64,000 nucleotides of DNA from Gambelia wislizenii (lineage: Eukaryota; Chordata; Lepidosauria; Squamata; Crotaphytidae): the NCBI GenBank assembly GCA_030847615.1, contig JAUMIR010000003.1:29696501-29760500 (forward strand). Reading direction: 5' to 3'. This document shows positions 34,722 through 47,035 of this stretch, in pieces. Position numbers and translations under genes: made by a program. The notes below the pieces were generated by a model. It ran no database searches and was not told where the DNA came from. It saw nothing but the letters and a program-made list of their open reading frames with translations. The number at the start of each line of letters is the position of its first letter. The stretch's first letter is position 1.

Positions 34722-35350
34722 CAGTCGTCCCTTCACATGTGTGGTTTTACGTATTCACAGTTTGTAGCTGCTGCTCAACTAGCTTAAACTCCAAGACCCC
34801 ACCCTCCTCCTCCTCCTCCTCCTCCTGCTATCCTGGCAACAAAACACTCCAGCTTGCTTTCTTAACTTGCACCGAAACAGCACTGCCCATTTAAAACACC
34901 CAGTAAGGTTGTGTTGTTGGCAGGGCAGAGGGAGGGAGAGCTGGGTGGGGGGAAGGCAAGTGTGGGTGAGAGGTGTGATTTGTGCGTCTGGGGTTGGGTG
35001 CTGCTACAGTTGCAACTTTTAGCTTCAGTTTGGGAAAGGAGTGACCTTACTGTTTTAAATGGGCAGCACTGTTTTGGTGCAAGGTAAGAAAGCAAGCTGG
35101 AGTTGTGTTGGCAGGGCAGAGGGAAAGAGCTGGCAGGGAGGCGAGTGTGGGTGAGGGGCATGGTTTGTGCACCCTGGGGCAGGTGTTGCTAGTGCAGTGG
35201 CAGGTATCTGCAGTCCTGTTGGTAGGAGAAGAGTCTACAATACTGTAGTGTAGTAAGTATTTTGGGGGCAGGGCTTAACTTATTCACAGGTTTTTTCGCT
35301 TTCACGGTGCTCCTGCACCGTAAACCCTAGCAAATGTGAAGGGACAACTG
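34722..35350. mobile_element. Tigger-like non-autonomous element with internal duplication
   Basis: It starts CAGTCGTCCCTTCACATGTG after TA (34720-34721) and ends GTGAAGGGACAACTG before TA (35351-35352); its length is 629. Internally, CCAGCTTGCTTTCTTAACTTG (from about 34850) recurs inverted as AAGGTAAGAAAGCAAGCTGG (about 35081-35100). A GGCAGGGCAGAGGGA...GTGTGGGTGAG block occurs twice in direct orientation, at about 34919-34972 and 35109-35157. There is no coding region. Confidence 0.75.
34805..34827. repeat. (TCC)n microsatellite
   Basis: A TCC/CTC trinucleotide run inside the Tigger-like element. Confidence 0.8.
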
Positions 35351-35352
35351 TA

Positions 35353-36285
35353 TACCTGTTTTGATGAAAATGTTTCCCTTTTGCATTCACAGTGTGATGA
35401 TGAATATGAGCACAGCTTTACGAATCAGTTTAAAGGTCCTTCTCACTGTTTCTAGCCATGGCTAATCAAGTGGTTTGTGTGAAGTGTAAAGGCTGCACCC
35501 TTGTCCTATGGCTTTTAGAATGCATCTGATATGTAGAAGTATGTAGCCAATAACAACGGAGGCTTCTTTAGCTGTCAAGACTAACAGCCATGAATAGAAC
35601 TTCTTATCAATGCAACACAGTTTTGGGATTGTGCACCTTAATCATAACATTTTAAACTGGCATAGTCAAAGTGCCATTTATTTTTTTAAAAAAAATTCTT
35701 GCTATAAGTGCCACATAAACATGCAGGACACTAGTTTAATGGTTTCCCTGGGTCCCTTCAAAAAGCCAGAGTTTGACAGTAGCTCCCTTTTAGGACAACA
35801 CATAAATTGTATTGGGCAAGAGCCAACCAGTTTGGTTTTGTCTCCTAGAAAAAAAATGACTTTGCTCTCTGGTGCATTCCAAACAAGATTAGTAAGAGAT
35901 GCAATATGTCCTAGCTATTCCTGTGCCGTAAATATTCCTTCCTGTCTCCTGATTGTATGTTGGTGCCCTCAAGAGAATTCAATTTTTTTTTCAAATTTTA
36001 GTGCATTTGTGTTTCCTACTACAACATTCACCTGACAAGGCATAGAAGGAGCTATGAGATAGGGCATATTGGATGATATAAAAATAATGGTGAACCAACT
36101 TTATTTCAAGTTCTTCTGCACAATGACAATCATGTTAGTAGTCATGCCATGTTCACACACTGACAGTCATTTCTATTGTGGCTGAAAATTGCATGGAAGA
36201 TGCTGTGAGCATAGAGTACCCCACTGTTTTCTACTGCATGTGCAGTAGAAGATTCAGCACTATAAATGTGGAGGAGAGGGAAACT
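35353..36285. other. intergenic sequence, nothing recognised
   Basis: The 141-codon open frame at 35610-36035 shows no recognisable domain and looks random. Confidence 0.35.
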
Positions 36286-37025
36286 CAGAAGAAAATAATC
36301 AGGCACTATAGGATATAGATAGGATGGGTGACACCTGGCTTGAGAGCAGTACATGTGAAAGGGATATAGGAGTCTTAGTGGACCACAAGCTGAACATGAG
36401 GCAGCAGTGTGATGAGGCAGCTAAAAAAGCTAATGTGATTCTAGGCTGCATCAATAGGAGTATATTATCAAGATCAAGGGAAGTAATAGTGCCACCCTAT
36501 TTTGCTTTGGTCAGAAATCACCTTGAATACTATCCAGTTCTGGGCACCACAATTCAAGAAGGATATTGAGAAGTTGTAACGTGTCCAGAGGAGGGTGACC
36601 AAAATGGTGGGAGGTCTGGAAGCCATTATGTCCTACGAGGAGTAGCTTAGGAAGCTGGGTATTTTTAGCCCAGAGAAGAGAAGGTTAAGAGGGGACATGA
36701 TAGCCATGTTTAACTATTTGAAGGGATGTCATATTGAAGATGGGGCAAGATTGTTTTCTGCTGCTCCAAAGACTGGGGCATGGAGCAGTGAACTCAAACT
36801 ACAGGAAAAGAGATTCCACCTAATCATTAGGAAAAACTTCCTGACAGTAATTGCTGTTCGGCAGTTGAATGCACTGCTGCGTGGGAGTGTGGTGAAGTCT
36901 CCTTTGGAGATTTTTAAACAGAGACTGGGTGGCCATCTGGCTGGAGTACTTTGATTGTGTATTCCTGCATGGCAGGGTACTGGACTAGATGGCCCTTGTG
37001 GTCTCTTCCAACTCTATGATTCTAA
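36286..37025 (+). pseudogene. CR1 LINE, 3' part, plus strand
   Basis: The C-terminal reverse-transcriptase region is in broken frames. 36324-36569 encodes ERDIGVLVDHKLNMRQQCDE and NRSILSRSREVIVPP; 36697-36954 encodes FNYLKGCHIEDGARLFSAAP and SPLEIFKQRL. The 3' end CTTCCAACTCTATGATTCTA (37006-37025) is the CR1 terminus. It is the same family as the copy at 2704-3852, in opposite orientation. Confidence 0.85.
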
Positions 37026-37264
37026 GCCTTGGATGGATGGATCTTTTCCACATGTTCATTTTAGCTCCAGTTTATCTCCCTAAACCTGAAAGTTGTTAGA
37101 TTTGTATGTACCCTTCCAGTTCAAGGCTGGAAGCATACAGGGCTGGTATGTGATACGACTCTTATGTTGCTCATACAGAAAGGCAGAAACACAGAAAGAG
37201 AGAGAGGTTAATTCAAACATGCAATAATTCCTTAAGTTTTTTAATGATATTTTAAGATAAATAT

Positions 37265-37700
37265 GATTAGCTATATCATGAGATAAAATATATAATGCAT
37301 ATGTTGAAAGATGAAGCATTGAAATATTGAAATATGCATTTAAATATGATCCTCAACACACACTCCTAAAGAAAACAAAACAAACAAAACAAAAACAAAG
37401 GCAGAACATCAGGAGCAACACAGTTGAATTCAGAAACAGGATTCATGAATGGCCATGTGTGAAATTGATATGGGCCAGAAATAGAATATGATTATAAATG
37501 CATACCTTGAGATCAAATATATAATAAATATTTTATGAGAAAATGTATTGAAATGTTTTAAATATGCATTTAAATGTGATCCCCCCTGCAAAAAAAAAAA
37601 AAAAATTGCTACAGCATAAGCTATGCAGAAACAGAGCTTATGAGTGGTCACATGTGAATTCGATATGGGCCAGAAATAAATTATGTCCATCCATACCTTG
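37265..37700. repeat. imperfect tandem duplication, two units of about 200-230 bases
   Basis: GATATGGGCCAGAAATAGA at 37467 recurs as GATATGGGCCAGAAATAAA at 37662. ATGCATTTAAATATGATCC at 37333 recurs as ATGCATTTAAATGTGATCC at 37564. The spacing difference (195 versus 231) reflects an A-rich insertion in unit 1. No family was recognised. Confidence 0.6.
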
Positions 37701-39372
37701 ACAAAGTGATATCAATGGACACGTGCATGCTGGTAATGTAGCAGAGGAAAAATACAAAGGAGCTAAAGGAAAAGTGTGGCAAAGTGTTACACCCATAAGA
37801 CTCAGATTTTTAAAAAAATCTAAACATAACAAACCCTTAATATTTTGTTTCAAATCCAGTTGTAACATTGCTCTAGCTGCAAGTTCTATTATGCTTGCAG
37901 AAATGAATTCCTAGAATTAGTGCAAAGGAGGGATCCAGCACAGTTTTCTACTGTGCAGTCAGTTTATATTGCAAATAAAACATTTTAAAAGATAATTTAA
38001 ATCTTTGTACTGTGTCCTTGTCTTTTGTGTTCTCTCTTACATCCTGTTTCTCTTGTCTTTTATTCTTCCTCCATCCCTATTTTTCCAGAATGTAGGAACA
38101 AAGAGACAAATAGTATATGCATGCTGTTCTGTCCCATTGCACAAATTGGATAGCATATGTACATTCTCTCTTGCCCTAACACTTGAGCAATAGTAAAGTC
38201 CTGTGCATGGAAGCATCTATGCTTTTTCCTCTGCTAGCATCACATTAGATCTACGTCTTTGGTTTCACTTTGGAAACAAGGCCAAGTGAACTCAGAGGGA
38301 CTATAGGTCAGTGAACAGAGCACAACCCTAGCACTTTCCTGGAGGGCTACTTCCATCAGAAGAGACAAATAGACAGTCTAAGGTAGTTTAAGACAATTTC
38401 CTGAGTTCCTAAGATTAGCTAATGGACAACTCAAAATGCAGTCATAATTTCCAGGTGAGGAGAATTTTGGAAGCATCCTTTATATGAAATTAAAAATGTT
38501 TTCTGCTTGACTTAAACAGCAGCCAGTATTAAGATTAAATTTCTACTTTGGTGGTGGCAAAAAATCTTCCAGAACAATGCATTAACACTGAGAGAGGGAG
38601 AGTTCAGTGATCATTTTGCTCATGCAGTAAATGAAAAGAGCCTTGAGAGTGTTTAAAGCAAAGGTATGTCAAAGAGGTTTTAGACCCAATTGCTATGGAT
38701 CCAATGAACTGTACTGGATAGTTCAGAGGATCTAAGAGGCAGCAACAGTTCAAAGGAAAAAGACAGGACTTGTATCATCTGTAAGTGATTCCCTAAGCTG
38801 CATAACTCCAGATGATTCCTGAACATGAAATTTTCACACATTTTGTCAGATTAAAAGTAGGTCATCGTAACATGGACTCGTGATTCAAGCTCTGCTCCCT
38901 GGAACTATGAAATTTTAGAATCGTACTGGATCCACCAGGATGAACCAAGCTTCTCTGCTTTGTTGGGGCACATATTTCCTATGTGGCCATTATGAAACTG
39001 CCTGGCAAGTGCCAATCTATCATCATTTGGGCATTCTGAGGCAGCCTTTCTCAACCTTTATACCCTGGAGCAACCCTTGAAATAATTTTCAGGTCTCAGG
39101 GAACCCCTACATAAAAATTATACCCACAGCTCCCTTTTTTAAAAAATTACAGAAACAGTGGGAAAAATAGATGCTTATTATATTCCACATTGCTAGCAAT
39201 ATATATTTGACACTTGAAAGTAACAGACCTGAAAGACCATACTGGCAGAGAAGTATTCATAGTGTACATTAAAATACTGACAAAATATCCTATGAAAATG
39301 CCAAAAAAAGTAATCTATAAAAATAAATTAAATGAAAAAAAAATATATTTATCGTGAAACATTATTAAAACC
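37701..39372. other. intergenic sequence, nothing recognised
   Basis: AT-rich, short random frames, no repeat recognised. Confidence 0.35.
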
Positions 39373-39770
39373 TGGAAAATGTCCTGTAGTTTGAACCCAT
39401 TGTTCTGTGTCCTAGACTCTGGAGCAGCAGAAAACAAGATTGCTCCATCCTCAGTACGACGTTCCTTCAAATGTGAAGTTGAAGGCTTCAGAGAATGGTT
39501 GGGTAGGAGTGTGTGTGGGGTTTTATATACTGTGAGCTCCTGTTGGAGAGGGTATGTATATTACATATTATATCTCCAACAGGGGCTCACAGTATATAAC
39601 CCCTCCCCCCCACACACACACTGCTACCTAACCATTCTCTGAAGATGCCAGCCACAGATTCAGGTGAAACGTCAGAAGTAAACTCTTCTAGAACACGGCC
39701 TCACAGTCCAGAAAAAAACACAGAAAACCTATCCCTTCAAATATTTAAACATGGCTACATCTCTGACTCT
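39373..39770 (-). pseudogene. CR1 LINE fragment interrupted by a hairpin element
   Basis: 39380-39472 and 39734-39762 together match the CR1 stretch seen at about 3245-3350 (CATTGTTCTGTGTCCTAGAC, GCTCCATCCTCAGTACGAC, then CCTTCAAATATTTAAACATGG). The 261-base insert between them duplicates CCTTCAAAT. Confidence 0.75.
39473..39733. mobile_element. hairpin insertion with hammerhead-like core; candidate Penelope-like fragment
   Basis: This is a 261-base insert in a CR1 copy, flanked by CCTTCAAAT at 39464-39472 and 39734-39742. Arms 39486-39549 and 39573-39644 are inverted repeats of about 65 bases around a loop of about 23 bases. Just past the right arm the sequence is CTGAAGA (39639-39645), then TGCC...CAGGT, then GAAACGTC (39666-39673), with TTCT and AGAA flanking as a possible stem I. 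That order is that of a type I hammerhead ribozyme core, a feature reported in Penelope-like elements. The family assignment is inference. Confidence 0.45.
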
Positions 39771-42700
39771 GACCCAAAGATTGAGGTCTGAGCTAACAGA
39801 GCTTGCAAAAAGCAGCAACTAAGCAGCTAGGCTCAAGATGAGAGGGAGGCTGTAGCTTCCTGCCAAGCCAATGTTATGGTAAATGGAAGGCTTTTTTCAA
39901 TAATATGGGAGTTGGTCAGTCTATTTGTGACCCCCACGTTCAGTCACCAGACCCCACAGTTTAAGAACCTCTTCTCTATAATGACCCCTTTACTGTAATG
40001 GCTCTGCCCTCTCCAAACTGGTTTAAAAAGAAAAAGCCTCAAGTCACTTTTATCAGAGTTCTCCCATCCACAACTGGTACCTGGTTAGCTGGGTAGACCA
40101 GGGGATTACTTGGTCAGTTTCTCCCATTTGGGTAAAAGCTGTACAGTATTGCAATTCTCTTTCCATTTTTCTGATTTTTTTTTAAAAAAAACACCTAAGT
40201 TTGCATTTGTACCTTTAAATCAGTTGTATGCAAACCAGCGTCCTCTTTTGTCCTCAGTTCTGGCAAAAGGATAAGGGTCTGTGGCCAGGTGAAGGCAATG
40301 TGCTATATGATGAGCCTGATCAGCACATCTAAGGCAGAGAAAAAGCTGGGAGGGAGAGCAAGGTATTTGGCACTTTAACTTCATTCTCTCCCACCCACCC
40401 ATAAGAGGCCCCTTTGGAGGTGTTGGTGTAAAAACTCATTCACACACCCTCATTCCTCCCTGGCTTTCTCTATTGTGGAGGGGAGAGATAAGCTGTTTCA
40501 GCTCACCACTTCTCCATGATTTATTAATCTATTACTATTTTCTTGAAGAATCCCTGGTGATCTCTGGGGGAACCCTAGGGTTCCCTGGAACCCTGGTTGA
40601 GAAATGCTGGTCTGAGGTTAGTAAGGTGAGATGGGGGACCAGGCAAAAGATAGCAGGGAAGAGAATTATTGTATCACTTTCCTTCTTGACAAGGAAGAGG
40701 ATCAACCCTGCCATGAGGCAGACTGAGGTAGCTGTTTCAGGCAACAGAATTCAAATGTCATTAGGCCAATTGTTAGGTATTATACTTCCTCTCCTGTTAG
40801 AGATGAGGAGAAGTGACTGGGGAACTTCCTTCTATGTCAAAATAACTTGATAGGCTTTGGATACTACCCATTTAAACAGAGTGGCTGCATAGTTCCATTT
40901 GCAACTCAGCCTCATGCAGGGAAATACCTTTGGATGCCCCAGCTGGGAAGCATCTTTTAAGAAGCATATCACAATTTCTTTCTGAGCTGATTGGGACAAC
41001 AAATTTTACTTACCTTGTGTTATATATCTCAAACCATCCCTGTTGTGAAGAGTTTCAGCTCATGGCATTTCTTGGAGTCAATGAACTTGGATTCAATGAA
41101 CTTTCTTTGAATCAATGAATGTAGCATCTTCCATGACTACATTTATGGAGGTTTCAGCTTGTGTTCTGGACCTTCATGGCTCATATAAGTAACATATCAA
41201 GCAGTTGCTGTACAGCAAAGCACCCACATCCAATTTCTGGAATTTCATATGTAGTGCATTTTGGTAATTAAAATACCAGCACTGTAGCAAGTAAACAGAA
41301 CAAGTGAAAGAGTCAATAGGGAGACAGGTAGCTCTTGGTGTTATATCCTTTCATCATCATCATCATCATTATTATTATTATTACAGTATTATTATTTTGA
41401 GGGACCCACAGGGAGATTGCTACATTTAGTCTTTACTTCTTTCTTCCTTTTTCTGGTCTTCACGTAAGGGGATGGAAAGAATATTTGATATAGGTTGTCT
41501 GCAGAAAAAAACTGAGGTTCTGAGGTTGCACAGAACAAGTGTATTTTTTTTTACAAGAGAAAAATTGTTTGAAAAAAATGATAAAATTATTTGTTCTTTT
41601 GTGAAAGAACAAATTTATGAACATTTGCATCCCTCCTTCAGCTTAGATACTGCATAGCTTTATATCTGAGTTTTTTCTTGAAGACTGCTCAGGAATTCCA
41701 GATAGTTCGTAATTTAGATTATATCCTGCTGACTGCACTGAGAACACGTTTCTCCAGCAGAATTCTTCAGTTAATAACAGCAATGTTTCCTGGTCCTTTA
41801 TTAAACACAATTAAAAGTGCTAGTGTTAGTCTTTCAAGCCCTAAAGGCTTTGCACTTGAATGCCTGAAGGTTCATGATCTCCAATATGACCCTGTCTGTA
41901 CACTTAATCAGAGACTCTGGGTGACCCCACAGTATGAAGTTAAGCCAGTGCTAATGGAAAAAATAGTCCTCTCTGTGGTGGCAGTCCCTTTTGATCCTCT
42001 CCCAACTTTTGTTAGTGTGAGCTGTATCACTCAATGCTTTTAAAACATTTATTATTAGTGTGCACTGAGTTTGCTATCTTTTATTTCTAAGCTGCCTAGG
42101 CAATACTTATACTGAAGAGAAGCATAAACATTCTCAATATAAGTATAATAAAGTAAGTTATCCTTGGTGGGGAAAGAAAAGAGTTCTGCAGTGAGATGTC
42201 AGGATCTGTTTGTGGCTGAACCAAGAACTTGGCAACACTGTATAGCTTTTTGTTGACTACAAATCACAGAATGCCCTGCTAAGGCCAGAAATCTCCTGGT
42301 CTGTAGAGTAGTGGTCCTTGTGACTTAGGCAGGGTTCCAAAGAAAGAATCCAATCTCTTCGGAACTACCCTGTATAAAAATGGTCTCCATTCAGACTTGA
42401 AAATTTCATCTGAGAAACAGATAGACTTTATACTTGTCAGTGAAAATCCTTTTTATCCCCAGGCTCCCACCAAAAAGAGTTCTGCGCCCAAATGAAATTT
42501 CCCTTCAGTCTCCAAATTTCCAGCATTACAGAGAGTGAAACAGTGAAAAACATTCATACTTAGAACACTTAATATTTGCTGGGTGTTCACATTCCTTTGG
42601 TCACTTTTCCTGCCCCTTTTCTCTGGATGCCTAAACTGTTTTTCTAAATGCAAAATTGAAATTTTGAGTTACTGCAGTGCTAGAAATTTGGGGACTGAAG

Positions 42701-42899
42701 GAGCATTTCATGTGTGGGGGAGAATTCTTATTGGGGGGCAATACCCTCGTTTAGTTCCCTCATAGTGGCTTATCCCCCCACCCACTGGATTCATTGCTTG
42801 CCTTTTTAGAATGGCTTGTTTGTAATAAACCCAGTTTCCTAAACAGTTTTCCATGAGGCTTTCTTTGAAATTCTTTCAGATTTTCCACCTCTGAATTTA
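39771..42899. other. intergenic sequence
   Basis: It holds an (ATC)n/(ATT)n run at about 41351-41396 and otherwise nothing recognised. The 121-codon frame at 41678-42043 has no recognisable domain. Confidence 0.4.
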
Positions 42900-43131
42900 G
42901 AGGTTGATCCCTGTATCTACAGAGCTGGTATCCATGGTTTCACTTATCCGTGTCTGAAAAAATATGTCCTCCTAGGTGTTTTCTAGGTACTCCAGCAAGG
43001 GTCTATGGTATGCTTCCAATGGAAGTTGGCTGGAAGTCATTCATTCCAATAGGGTTTGCTATTATCCACAGTTGCACGTATCTATGGTAAGCCCGTGAAA
43101 GTATCCCCTGGGGATACGGAGGTGACCTGTG
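42900..43131. mobile_element. degraded Tigger-like element
   Basis: The ends GAGGTTGATCCCTGTATC and GGATACGGAGGTGACCTGTG are imperfect inverted copies bounded by TA (42898-42899, 43132-43133). The interior TTTTCTAGGTACTCCAGC and TATCCACAG matches the better-preserved copy at 50539, so both belong to one subfamily. Confidence 0.55.
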
Positions 43132-43133
43132 TA

Positions 43134-43844
43134 TTTCTGCTGTGACTCTTGTGAGCTACCTTACAGACCTGCATCCTACTTGCTCCAGTTTTAATCTGTT
43201 GTGTTGTGTCTGTATTAGCAACATCTGAACTGGCTTTTTCTTGGCATATGCTGGAAGAGATGAGTAAAACCCATTCTGTGAAATTTCCCCAAGACAGTGC
43301 CGTGGTTTTGGGTATATTTACACAAACCAAATTCTTTTTGTGTAAATTACACAAAGGCAAGTATAAACTGGCATCACACTGTGAAAGGGGACAAGGCTTG
43401 AATGAGCAAAAGGGCCACAGGGCTCAGAAAATTCCTGACACAACTTCTGTCAACAATTATTTTTCCTGCTTGCAAACTGCTGCCTTCCCCACCTTTTCCT
43501 CCTCTTCTTCTTGCATAAATGTGATATTCAGCAGACATGTTCAAAGAAAACAAAGGTCACTTCCTTACAAATGTCAGATTATTTTATGCAGAGAATGCAC
43601 TGAGAGTAGAGAGTATTTAGAGTGCCAGGGAAATCTTCTGTAGGGTTTTCCAGTTCTATATTTGTAAATATCCTTTTTTTTAAAAAAAAATTACCCTGAA
43701 CATACTGCATCACCTTCCATGTGGCTTTCTCCTTTCTACTGTAATGTACAGTATAATTCATCTTCACATAGAGGTTCTATTCAATTATCATAATAAATTC
43801 TTAATTTTTGAGTAGACCTGTAAAGTCAATCTGGGGAATGTGTG
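43134..43844. other. intergenic sequence, nothing recognised
   Basis: The 145-codon open frame at 43206-43643 has no recognisable domain. Confidence 0.35.
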
Positions 43845-44005
43845 GTGCTCTAGATGTTGGACTGCAGTTCTCGTCAGCCCTGACTAGCATAGCCAGTGGT
43901 TGCTGAAGAATGGGACTTGCAGTCCAACAATATCCAGTACTGAAACATGACAGGAGTTGTAGTCCAATAACAGCCTAAGGGCCAGAAGTTTCCCATTCAT
44001 GATGT
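43845..44005. repeat. hAT-like palindromic MITE remnants
   Basis: CTAGATGTTGGACTGCAGTT, GCCCTGACTAGCATAGCCAG, GGGACTTGCAGTCCAACAAT and GGAGTTGTAGTCCAATAACA are alternating inverted arms of the family seen at 5236-5935. Confidence 0.5.
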
Positions 44006-44288
44006 TTCCATGCCACACCCACACTTATTCAGATACTACTTTTAAAGAAATGAACTGCTAAAGAAGACATGACAAGTGAGATGGGGAAATTGTAGCTGTA
44101 CTTGGCTATATATGAACAAGCTATGAAACTGCTGAAACATGTCATTCACTGTGTGCCCTCTTTGTTTTTTAAAAAAAATTGGAAACAAATCCTGCAACAC
44201 TACATATCCATGCTCAGAACAGCACTGCTGTATTTCTATTTTACAGAGAGAACTGAAGCATTTAGATTGAGGCATTTGGGTAATTCTA

Positions 44289-44617
44289 GGACTTTTTCAC
44301 ATGGGAAAAAAATGTGCCGAGTGCTGTAAGGTCCTGCTTACAGCGCTCCATTTCAGACAACTCTGTCCTCCTCCCAACCTTCCCCTGTGCTTCCTCCATG
44401 CAAGCACAAGAAATGCACCACTTTTATTTGGGCCACTTTTTATTGACGGGGTTTTTCTGATAACAAAAGTGGTGCATTTCTCGTGCCTCCAGCATGGGGG
44501 AAGGTCGCGGGAAGGTTGGGAAGAGGATGCCATCATCTGAAATGGAGTACTGTAAGCGGGACAGCACCGTCCTCCTCCCAACCTTGGCAGGTTCCCCCCC
44601 CCCATTTGAAAAAGTCC
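44289..44617. mobile_element. palindromic MITE (Harbinger-like), copy 2
   Basis: The ends GGACTTTTTCACATGGG and CCCATTTGAAAAAGTCC are inverted copies flanked by CTA at 44286-44288 and 44618-44620; the length is 329. The interior CGCTCCATTTCAGACAACTC, CCTCCTCCCAACCTTCC and CTCGTGCCTCCAGC shows the same family as the element at 2716-3033. Confidence 0.72.
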
Positions 44618-44620
44618 CTA

Positions 44621-46810
44621 GTCCCATGGATCCAGGGATTAACTTTATTATCCCTGGGAGAGTGTTTAAGAGGTCATACTATACTGTGACTGCTCCCTTC
44701 CATAGGTAGATAGATGTTTAATCACAGAGAAGGACTTCTGCTACAGAAATCTTTCTTTGACCAGTAGTTGAACAGTCCACTGTATCACAGCTCTGATGGT
44801 TTCTAGGGCAAGATGGAGGCACTGTAAGTTTTCTCTGGCATTCAAAAATCTATTAGAATAATACATCTGTAATCAAATGGAGGCTGATATGAATAGAACA
44901 GCACTTAGGAACTCGTGTTCTGCTAATTCTATAGCATAGTTCTATTAGTGGCTTTATGTGCCCCTTCAACCTGAACCTAATGGAAAAAACATTATGTCCA
45001 TTTGGATTGGGGGGGATAGATGGGCCCCTATCTCTTTAGCAATGCTAATATTTATTACTTCACCTCTGTCAAATGGGCATACATTGTATCTTGATGATGA
45101 AATGGATTACTTCACTTAAATACTTAAAAGCTAGTCTGACTGCATTTGAGGGTCTTCCTACTCATTCTTTTGAGTGAGGTCCTGGATATCTCCTTCCTAA
45201 ACCCCTTTCCTGAGATACTTTTTGGGCTGAAGCCATTCGGTGAATCCATGATTCAGCAGAAACACAACACAAGGCTTTGGTGTCTACACCCATCATATCA
45301 AATCCTGGTTTTCTTATGGTTCCCCTGTGCTGTGCATATATTATTCTTATTGTATTTAGTCTCTGTGATCAGATCTGAAACTCCCATATTTCTTTTTTGG
45401 GGAGGTTTGTTCCTGGGTGCAAGTCAGTGAAACTGGCCTCATTTGGCCTTTAATCTAGTATGGAAATTCAAAGTAATGGAGCTACCAAAATACTTACACA
45501 CCTATGCAAATGTACGCCATTTCAAAGAAGACACTGATGGTTTCCTTGCTGAAAGACTGCTGTATCATATAGAACCTCTCTGGCTTCACAAAAGGTAGAG
45601 TGGACATTCATTAAAAAGAAATGGAAGTCTACATGGCCCTTTGAAAAAAATGCATAAGTCTGAAGGAAAGGAGCACTTTCTTCTTTCTTTAGCATTAAGG
45701 GCACTCAGTAAACATTTCCAATGGTGATAGGTTTTCTGCTTTAAATGCTTGTTGATAACATTTAAAGGTTTCATCCAAGCCATTTCCAGAGTTTCACTGT
45801 CAGCCACAATTCTTTAATTGGTTCTTTCCCCTGGCCTGCATTATGAAGGCTGTAGGAGGGTGGAACTTCATGTAGGTAATTTGCACAGTTTGCAATTTAT
45901 CTTGAAAATAATCCAATATATTGAGTGGAAAAGCCAATGGAGGCATTGGCCTTATTCCATTTGGATTATTCCCCCAGAAATCATCTGTTGATTACACTTA
46001 AACCTGTTGGCACCAGGGAAGCAAATCATATCCCCCTTCCCATTCCTTGATTTTGTTCCATGTGCCCATTGCCAAAAATGCAAGATGAGAAAGAGATCAA
46101 AGATGTTGTCATACAGCCAGGAACAATGCAGATCAACATGGCCCATGTCACCCTGTGATACTAGAAGACTATAATTGCATGTTCACGCACAGAGCTCTGT
46201 TTAAAGATCTCATGGTGCTAGCTCAGTGCTGACTTACATTCAAGAAAAAATGAACTACAGTACTACATACCCTGCCATGTTAGAAAGCAAGTTCTTCTAT
46301 TTGTGATTGTTTAAAAGCGCTGTTGTTTAAAAGTACTGCTTTAATTTCCAGAATTGATGTATTTCCAGAATTGATGTATCTCTTACCAGTGTGAGTATGA
46401 TGTATCGCTAGTGTTGAAATTCTGTTTCTGAATTCCCTGGGCACTTCCCCCTAAGCTGAAGCAATAACATACTGTATCTTGAAATTCTCTCTTTCTCCCT
46501 CCCCCCCCCTCTCTATTTTTTTTTCATTTTTTTTTCTTGTTTGCAAATTTATACCCTCATCTGTGCTGGAATCTGGGAAAGGACACTAAAGTCAAGAAAC
46601 ATTGTTCTTACATCAGGAGTGGGCAACTATAGTAGGTCCAAGAGCCAATTTACTGCCCTACAGAGTGACAAAATGCAATACAAGGAAAACCAAACTAAAC
46701 CAGAAGTGGTTAGAAATCCACTTCTACTCTTGAAAATTGGTGCTAGGGGCGGGTGCAATGTATTTCAAAGCTCAATCACCACACCTGGAGGTTCTGGAGA
46801 TGCAATTGTG
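44621..46810. other. intergenic sequence, nothing recognised
   Basis: There is a short direct duplication, CCAGAATTGATGTAT, near 46350-46378. No gene or repeat family was recognised. Confidence 0.35.
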
Positions 46811-47035
46811 GTTGTGTGCCTTCCAGTCATTTTTGACTTATGACTACCATAAGGTGAACCTATTATGGGGTTTTCTTGGCAGAATTTGTTGAGTTTGCAC
46901 TTGCCTTCCTCTGAGGCTGAGAGATTGTGACTTGCCTAAGGTCACCCAGTAGGTTTTCATTGCTGAGTGGGGAATCAAACCCTCATCTCCAGAGTCATAG
47001 TCCAACGCTCAAACCACTACACCATGCTGGTCCAG
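46811..47035 (-). repeat. Sauria-type SINE, minus strand, near full length
   Basis: Reading the minus strand: an A box in AGTGGTTTGAGCGTTGGAC, a B box in GAGGGTTTGATTCCCC, then CTGGGTGACCTTAGGCAAG style body (CAGCCTCAGAGGAAGGCAAG), GGTTCACCTTATGGTAGTC and a tail ATAAGTCAAAAATGACTGG then AAGGCACACAACC. This order matches the squamate Sauria SINE, whose 3' end resembles the Bov-B LINE used for its mobilisation. Confidence 0.8.

Noticed and set aside
35610..36035. 141-codon open frame
   Set aside because: It shows no similarity to a known family and lies in unique AT-rich DNA; likely chance.
41678..42043. 121-codon open frame
   Set aside because: It has no recognisable domain, no flanking splice sites of note and no codon-usage hint; length is compatible with chance.
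43206..43643. 145-codon open frame
   Set aside because: No domain and mixed low-similarity peptide; likely chance.
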